Source: Streptomyces sp. GS7
GTDB taxonomy: Bacteria; Actinomycetota; Actinomycetes; Streptomycetales; Streptomycetaceae
Reading direction: 5' to 3'
Length of the DNA stretch: 64,000 bases
NCBI RefSeq assembly: GCF_009834125.1
Contig: NZ_CP047146.1
Coordinates: 682,001 to 746,000, forward strand
Shown here: piece by piece, positions 59,770-64,000 of the stretch
Position numbering within the stretch: position 1 is the stretch's first letter
Layout of the letters: each line of letters starts with the position of its first letter
Position numbers and translations under genes: made by a program
Notes under the pieces: generated by a model
The model's database searches: none
Told to the model about the DNA's origin: nothing
Seen by the model: only the letters and a program-made list of their open reading frames with translations

Positions 59770-62643
59770 GTGGCGGGCGAGTCCCCCGACAAGTCGGACA
59801 AGAAGTCGGACAAGGAGCAGTCGTCGGGGGAGACGGCGCGCACCGAACGCGATCCGCGGCTGTCCGTTCGCCGCAAGGGCCGGGACGGGACGGCGGAGCC
59901 GGCCGGGGCGGACGGGGATGCGGACGCGGAGCCGGCGGCGGACGCGGATGCGGATGCGGTGGACGCTTCGGACGCGGAGCCGGCGGCGCCGTCGAAGCCG
60001 GGGTCGAAGTCGGGCTCGGGGTCCGAGTCGAAGTCGGGGGCCGGGAAGGGCTCGGCGGGCTCGAAGGGTTCCAAGGACTCCAAGGACTCCAAGGGGGCGG
60101 CGGGCGCGAAGGGCTCGGGTGCGGGCGCGGGGCGTACGCCGGAGTCCGCGAAGGAGCCTGAGGCGCCTCAGGAGGCCGCGGAGGGCGACGCCGGGGCCTC
60201 GGGCGGCGACGACCGTCTGCGGGCCGCTGTGGCCGCCTGGGTCGCGCGTACGGACGATGTAGAGGCCACGGACACGTCCACGGACACCGCCGCGGACGAC
60301 GCCGATGCCGCGGACACCGCCGCGGACGTGGACGGTGCCGCGGGTGCCGGGCCGGCGAAGGTCACCGAGTCGGCCGCGAAGTCCGGTGTGAAGTCCGGTG
60401 CGGGTGTGAAGGGGGAGGCGTCCGGGGGCGGGAAGGAGGCCGCGTCCGAAAGTGGGTCGGCGGCCGGTGCCGGTGCCGGGGCTGCCGCCGCGTCGGATTC
60501 CCCCGCCGTCGACCAGGCGACCGCCGTCTTCAAGACGGCGGGCTTGAAGAGGGGCGAGGCCGGGAACGCCGACGAGGCGCCGGCCGACGACGCCACGCGA
60601 GTGTTTGCCATCGCGAAGTTGAAGGAGGGGGAGGTGAAGGGCGAGAGCGCGGCGGAGGAACGTCCCGTCGACAGCCCGACCACCACCTTCAAGATCGACA
60701 AGGGTGCCGCGAGGAAGGCCGAAGAGGCCGACGCGAAGGCGAACGGCGAGGAGAAGGCGCGCGCCGACGCCAAGGCGAAGGGCGACGCGAAGGCCGGGGA
60801 CGGTGCCAAGGCCGGGGACGAGGACGAGCGGGACGCCGAGCGGACCAGCCAGTTCGTGGCGCTGAAGTCGACGGACGGCGGCGCGGCGGAGCGGTCGATC
60901 GGGAAGACCGCGCCCAAGACCCCGGCGCGTACGGCCGGCAAGGCGGCCGAGGCCGTCGACAAGAGCGAGAAGACCAACAAGACCGACAAGACGGAGAAGA
61001 CCGACAAGAGCGAGAGCGAGAAGAGCGACAAGGGCGCGTCGGCTGCCGCGGCTGACGCGGCCGACGCGGGCAAGGGCAAGGCCGACGGCGGCACGTCGAC
61101 GGCCGGCGCGCCGGCGAAGGCTCCCGAGAAGGCTCCCGAGAAGGCTCCCGAGAAGGCACCGGGCGCGGCGCCCGGGGCGCTGCCGGCCGCTGTGCCGGCC
61201 AAGCCCGCGGGGAAGCCGGCCGTCGTGCCGCCGGCCGCGGATTCCGCCACCGCGTCCGGCTCCAAGGCCGGTTCCGCGACGGAGTCTGCTGCCGAGTCCG
61301 CTGGCGAGTCCGCCGCCGAGTCGGAGTCCGAGCGGACCCGGCAGGAGCCGCTGCCGCCGCTGGACCTGCTGGCGAAGCTCACCAACACCCCGCCGCCGCC
61401 CGAGACTCCGCTGCGCACCATCGTCCGGCGGTTCAAGATCTGGACCCCGCTGGTCGTGCTGCTGGGGATCATCTTCGTGATCGTCCAGTCGGTGCGGCCG
61501 CTGCCCGGCCCGACGCTGGCGGTCGGTTCGTCGACCGCTTTCACGTTCCAGGGCGGCAAGCTCTCGATGCCGTGGCCCGACCAGGGCCAGGCCGCGGCCG
61601 AGGTCGTCGGCGTGGGCAGCCTGGGTACGTCCGGCCAGGCCAAGCCGGTGCCGACGGCGAGCGTCGCCAAGGTGATGACCGCGTACGTGATCCTGCGCGA
61701 CCACCCGCTGAAGAAGGGGGAGAAGGGGGAGACGATCACCATCGACCCGCAGGGGGAGGCCGACTCGCACAAGCAGGACGAGTCGCGGGTGCCGCTCAAG
61801 GCGGGGCAGACGTTCAACGAGTACCAGATGCTCCAGATGCTGATGATCCCGTCGGGCAACAACGTGGCGCGCCAGCTGGCCCGTTGGGACTCCGGGTCCG
61901 AGGACGCGTTCACGAAGAAGATGAACGCCGCCGCCAAGGACCTGGGCATGACCCAGACCACGTACACCGACCCCAGCGGTCTCGACAAGACGACCGTCAG
62001 CACCGCCGTCGACCAGCTCAAGCTCGCCGAGGCGGTGATGAAGAACGACGCCTTCCGCGCGGTCGTCACCACCGAGAACGTCAAGATCGACGGTCTGCCG
62101 GACAAGATCTACAACAACAACAGCCTGCTGACGACGATGGCGGGCGTGGTCCGCGGCATCAAGACCGGCTCCAGCTCGCCGGCCGGCGGCACCTTCATGT
62201 GGGCCGCGTACCGCACCGTCGGCGGCAAGGACCAGCTGCTGCTCGGTGTGACGATGGACCAGCACGCCCGCGGCACCGACCCCAACGCCCACCTCCAACT
62301 GGCCCTGGACAACAGCCAGAAGGTGATCGGCGCGGCCAAGGACGCGCTGTCCTCCGCCACCGTGGTGAAGAAGGGGCAGGTCGTCGGCTACGTGGACGAC
62401 GGGCTCGACGGCCAGACGCCGGTGGTCGCCACCAAGGACCTGACGGCGGTCGGCTGGCCCGGGATGAAGGCGACGTTCTCGATCGCCAACGGCGGCAAGG
62501 CCGTACCGCACACGGCGAAGGCCGGCACGGTCGTCGGCGAGCTGACCGTCGGCAACGGCGCGAGCCAGCAGAAGGTCCCGGTGGCACTGCAATCGGACCT
62601 GGCCGAGCCGACGTTCGGGGCGAAGCTGACCCGGCTGGGGTGA
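59770..62643 (+). CDS. D-alanyl-D-alanine carboxypeptidase (PBP5/DacA type) with long cytoplasmic extension
   Basis: 957 residues. About 555 N-terminal residues are very rich in Lys, Glu, Asp, Ala and Ser, then one transmembrane helix (WTPLVVLLGIIFVIVQSV, about 557-575) and the S11 peptidase: SxxK in TASVAKVMTAY (about 628), SGN in IPSGNNVARQLA (about 694), KTG in GIKTGSSSPAGG (about 797). It trims peptidoglycan stem peptides outside the cell. The extension repeats a D-x-(A/P/S)-T-x-x-F pattern (VDQATAVFKTAGLKRGE, ADDATRVFAIAKLKEGE, VDSPTTTFKIDKG), possible phosphorylation or FHA-docking sites. GTG 59770 has AAGGAG. Confidence 0.88.
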   Translation: MAGESPDKSDKKSDKEQSSGETARTERDPRLSVRRKGRDGTAEPAGADGDADAEPAADADADAVDASDAEPAAPSKPGSKSGSGSESKSGAGKGSAGSKGSKDSKDSKGAAGAKGSGAGAGRTPESAKEPEAPQEAAEGDAGASGGDDRLRAAVAAWVARTDDVEATDTSTDTAADDADAADTAADVDGAAGAGPAKVTESAAKSGVKSGAGVKGEASGGGKEAASESGSAAGAGAGAAAASDSPAVDQATAVFKTAGLKRGEAGNADEAPADDATRVFAIAKLKEGEVKGESAAEERPVDSPTTTFKIDKGAARKAEEADAKANGEEKARADAKAKGDAKAGDGAKAGDEDERDAERTSQFVALKSTDGGAAERSIGKTAPKTPARTAGKAAEAVDKSEKTNKTDKTEKTDKSESEKSDKGASAAAADAADAGKGKADGGTSTAGAPAKAPEKAPEKAPEKAPGAAPGALPAAVPAKPAGKPAVVPPAADSATASGSKAGSATESAAESAGESAAESESERTRQEPLPPLDLLAKLTNTPPPPETPLRTIVRRFKIWTPLVVLLGIIFVIVQSVRPLPGPTLAVGSSTAFTFQGGKLSMPWPDQGQAAAEVVGVGSLGTSGQAKPVPTASVAKVMTAYVILRDHPLKKGEKGETITIDPQGEADSHKQDESRVPLKAGQTFNEYQMLQMLMIPSGNNVARQLARWDSGSEDAFTKKMNAAAKDLGMTQTTYTDPSGLDKTTVSTAVDQLKLAEAVMKNDAFRAVVTTENVKIDGLPDKIYNNNSLLTTMAGVVRGIKTGSSSPAGGTFMWAAYRTVGGKDQLLLGVTMDQHARGTDPNAHLQLALDNSQKVIGAAKDALSSATVVKKGQVVGYVDDGLDGQTPVVATKDLTAVGWPGMKATFSIANGGKAVPHTAKAGTVVGELTVGNGASQQKVPVALQSDLAEPTFGAKLTRLG

Positions 62644-62648
62644 GGCAC

Positions 62649-62686
62649 GGGAGCCGGGCGGCCGTCGCGGCGGTCGCCCGGCTCCC
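62649..62686. terminator. 12-bp stem-loop after the carboxypeptidase gene
   Basis: GGGAGCCGGGCG (62649-62660) pairs perfectly with CGCCCGGCTCCC (62675-62686), and the 14-nt loop can pair further. It starts five bases past the stop codon. Confidence 0.8.
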
Positions 62687-62843
62687 GGCCGCCGGACCAC
62701 CTCCGCACCCGCCCGTACCGCTCCGCCCGTACCGCCCCTCCGTCCCCTCGTGACCGGAGCCCGTCATCGACGCAGCGCAAGCGCACAAGACGTACCAGGC
62801 GTCCGCTTCCGCATCCGCCGCGTCCACCACCGCGGCCTGGGCG

Positions 62844-64000
62844 GTGCGCAGCGCGGTGGTGCTGGCGCCCGCGGGGCTGATGCTGTTCCTGGGGGCGTGG
62901 GGGATCCGCCGGCAGGACGCCATCTGGCGCGACGAGGCGGTCACTTACGACATGGCGCACCGCAGCCTGTCCGATCTGTGGCTGACGCTGCTCCACGTCG
63001 ATGTCGTGCACGGCCTGTACTACGCGCTGATGCACGTCTGGTTCGTCGTCTACGACGCCACCCTCGGCAGCACCCTCGGCGCGGTGATCGGCCTGCGGCT
63101 GCCGTCGGTCGTGGCGATGACGGCCGCCGCGGCGGGGATCGCGCTGCTGGGGGAGCGCCTGGTCGGGCGGCGGGCGGGACTGTTCGCGGGGCTCGCCTTC
63201 GCGCTGATCCCGGTCGTGCAGCAGTACGCGCAGGAGGGGCGCTCCTACGCGACGATCTGTGCGGCGGTCGTCTGGGCCACGTATCTGCTGGTGCTCGCCG
63301 CCGCCCACCCGCGCCGCCAGTTGTGGTGGGGCTATACCGCGCTGATGCTGTTCGCCTGCCTGCTGCACGAGTTCGCGGCGCTGGCGCTGCCCGCACACGG
63401 TGCCGCCGTCATACTGGCCCGGCTGCCCCGCCGCGTGCTGCGTGCCTGGGCGCTGTCGGCGGTCGCCGTCCTCGCCGGACTCGCCCCGCTCGCGGTGTTC
63501 AGCACCCGGCAGTCGGCCCAGATCAGCTGGCTCATGTGGCCGGACCCGCTGCAACTCCTGACGTTCGCGGTCCTCGCGGTCCTCGGCTCCGGCTGCGCCC
63601 GCGTCCCCATACGCTCCCGCGGTCCGGTCGGGCTGCGCGCCGTCGGCATCCCGCTGCTGATCCTGCCCACCCTCCTCCTGCTCCTCCTCTCCCACGTCGA
63701 ACCCGCCTACGTGGACCGCTACGTCCTCTACTACGTGGCGGGCTTCGCGCTGGTCGCGGGCGCCGCGCTGGCCCGGCTGCTGCGGCCGGCGGGCGAACGG
63801 GGCCAGACCCGCGGCCGGTTGCTGCGGCGGGTGCTGGCCCTGTCGCTGGCGCTGGCCGCGCTGCTGCCCGTGGACGTCCATCTGCGCAGCCCGGACAGCC
63901 GGGTCGACGACGCCACCGCCGTCGCCCAGGCGGTGCGCGAGGTGTCCGAGCCGGGCGACGGGCTCCTCTTCATGCCGTCCCGCCGCCGCGTCTGGATGGC
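62844..64000 (+). CDS. Membrane glycosyltransferase-like protein (PMT/GT39-type), 3' end outside window
   Basis: Frame open from a TGA at 62751-62753 to the end of the window. Several hydrophobic helices (SAVVLAPAGLMLFLGAWGI, VVAMTAAAAGIALLG, LLILPTLLLLLLSHVEP, YVLYYVAGFALVAGAAL) and the luminal signature IWRDEAVTYDMAHRSLSDLW fit polyprenyl-phosphate-mannose-dependent or arabinosyl-type membrane glycosyltransferases. Start is uncertain: GTG 62844 would begin directly at TM1. Homologous-looking sequence continues upstream to 62763, where a GGAG (62756-62759) precedes only an ATC codon (62766). Acts on cell envelope sugars by inference. Confidence 0.78.
   Translation, partial: MRSAVVLAPAGLMLFLGAWGIRRQDAIWRDEAVTYDMAHRSLSDLWLTLLHVDVVHGLYYALMHVWFVVYDATLGSTLGAVIGLRLPSVVAMTAAAAGIALLGERLVGRRAGLFAGLAFALIPVVQQYAQEGRSYATICAAVVWATYLLVLAAAHPRRQLWWGYTALMLFACLLHEFAALALPAHGAAVILARLPRRVLRAWALSAVAVLAGLAPLAVFSTRQSAQISWLMWPDPLQLLTFAVLAVLGSGCARVPIRSRGPVGLRAVGIPLLILPTLLLLLLSHVEPAYVDRYVLYYVAGFALVAGAALARLLRPAGERGQTRGRLLRRVLALSLALAALLPVDVHLRSPDSRVDDATAVAQAVREVSEPGDGLLFMPSRRRVWM

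Noticed and set aside
1..64000. Canonical antibiotic biosynthetic gene cluster
   Set aside because: Despite a SARP regulator there is no PKS, NRPS, terpene cyclase or RiPP modification enzyme.

Overview
The window is high-GC chromosomal DNA with strong third-codon-position GC bias, GGAGG-type ribosome binding sites, GTG/TTG starts and families such as AfsR/SARP, DUF397 plus XRE/DUF5753, GPP34, FbiC and many F420-dependent luciferase-like oxidoreductases. This points to Streptomyces or a close relative (Kitasatospora/Streptacidiphilus). No rRNA, tRNA, CRISPR array or insertion sequence was found. Both ends of the window cut through genes.

Layout. (1) 1-11.7 kb: the tail of a membrane protein, then an acyl-CoA synthetase (ATP-grasp, ADP-forming type), enoyl-CoA hydratase, DUF35 protein, GNAT acetyltransferase, PNPOx-like protein, FAD monooxygenase, SCP2-type thiolase, acyl-CoA dehydrogenase, DDN-type F420 enzyme and a TetR regulator. 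(2) 11.7-16.8 kb: a gene-poor kilobase, a Ser/Thr kinase with a PQQ propeller, a membrane protein and a lipoprotein. (3) 16.8-24.1 kb: an enoyl-CoA hydratase/DUF35/lipid-transfer-thiolase operon, a FadD3-like ligase, a luciferase-like (LLM) oxidoreductase and another acyl-CoA ligase. (4) 24.2-28.1 kb: an AfsR-like SARP regulator with two small DNHxP/DSHxP-repeat proteins downstream that resemble AfsS, one of them with a signal peptide. (5) 28.7-37.0 kb: a second catabolic block on the + strand (amidohydrolase, LLM, SDR, LLM, D-aminoacylase-like amidohydrolase, aldehyde dehydrogenase). (6) 37-49.9 kb: quinone reductase, Tat-exported PHP hydrolase, LLM, VOC protein, FO synthase FbiC and a large STAND ATPase with TPRs. 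(7) 49.9-64 kb: a degenerate repeat-rich stretch, ADP-ribosylglycohydrolase, sodium:solute symporter, SDR, PLP aminotransferase, DUF397/XRE pair, GPP34 protein, a D-Ala-D-Ala carboxypeptidase with a very long N-terminal extension and a partial membrane glycosyltransferase.

How it works together. The catabolic genes are tied together by a 15-bp palindrome, CTGAC-N5-GTCAG, found in front of nearly every one of them (13 good copies between 4.0 and 55.1 kb, one degenerate orphan at 56.7 kb, and a one-mismatch copy over the start codon of the TetR gene at 11.7 kb). I infer a TetR-controlled regulon for CoA-dependent breakdown of a cyclic or branched hydrophobic substrate (steroid- or terpenoid-like). 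It uses acyl-CoA ligases, an acyl-CoA dehydrogenase, hydratases, thiolase/DUF35 pairs and F420-dependent redox enzymes; the F420 precursor enzyme FbiC lies in the same window but without the operator. The substrate is not determined by the sequence.

The window is also unusually rich in short tandem repeats, both intergenic and in frame inside genes of the regulon.
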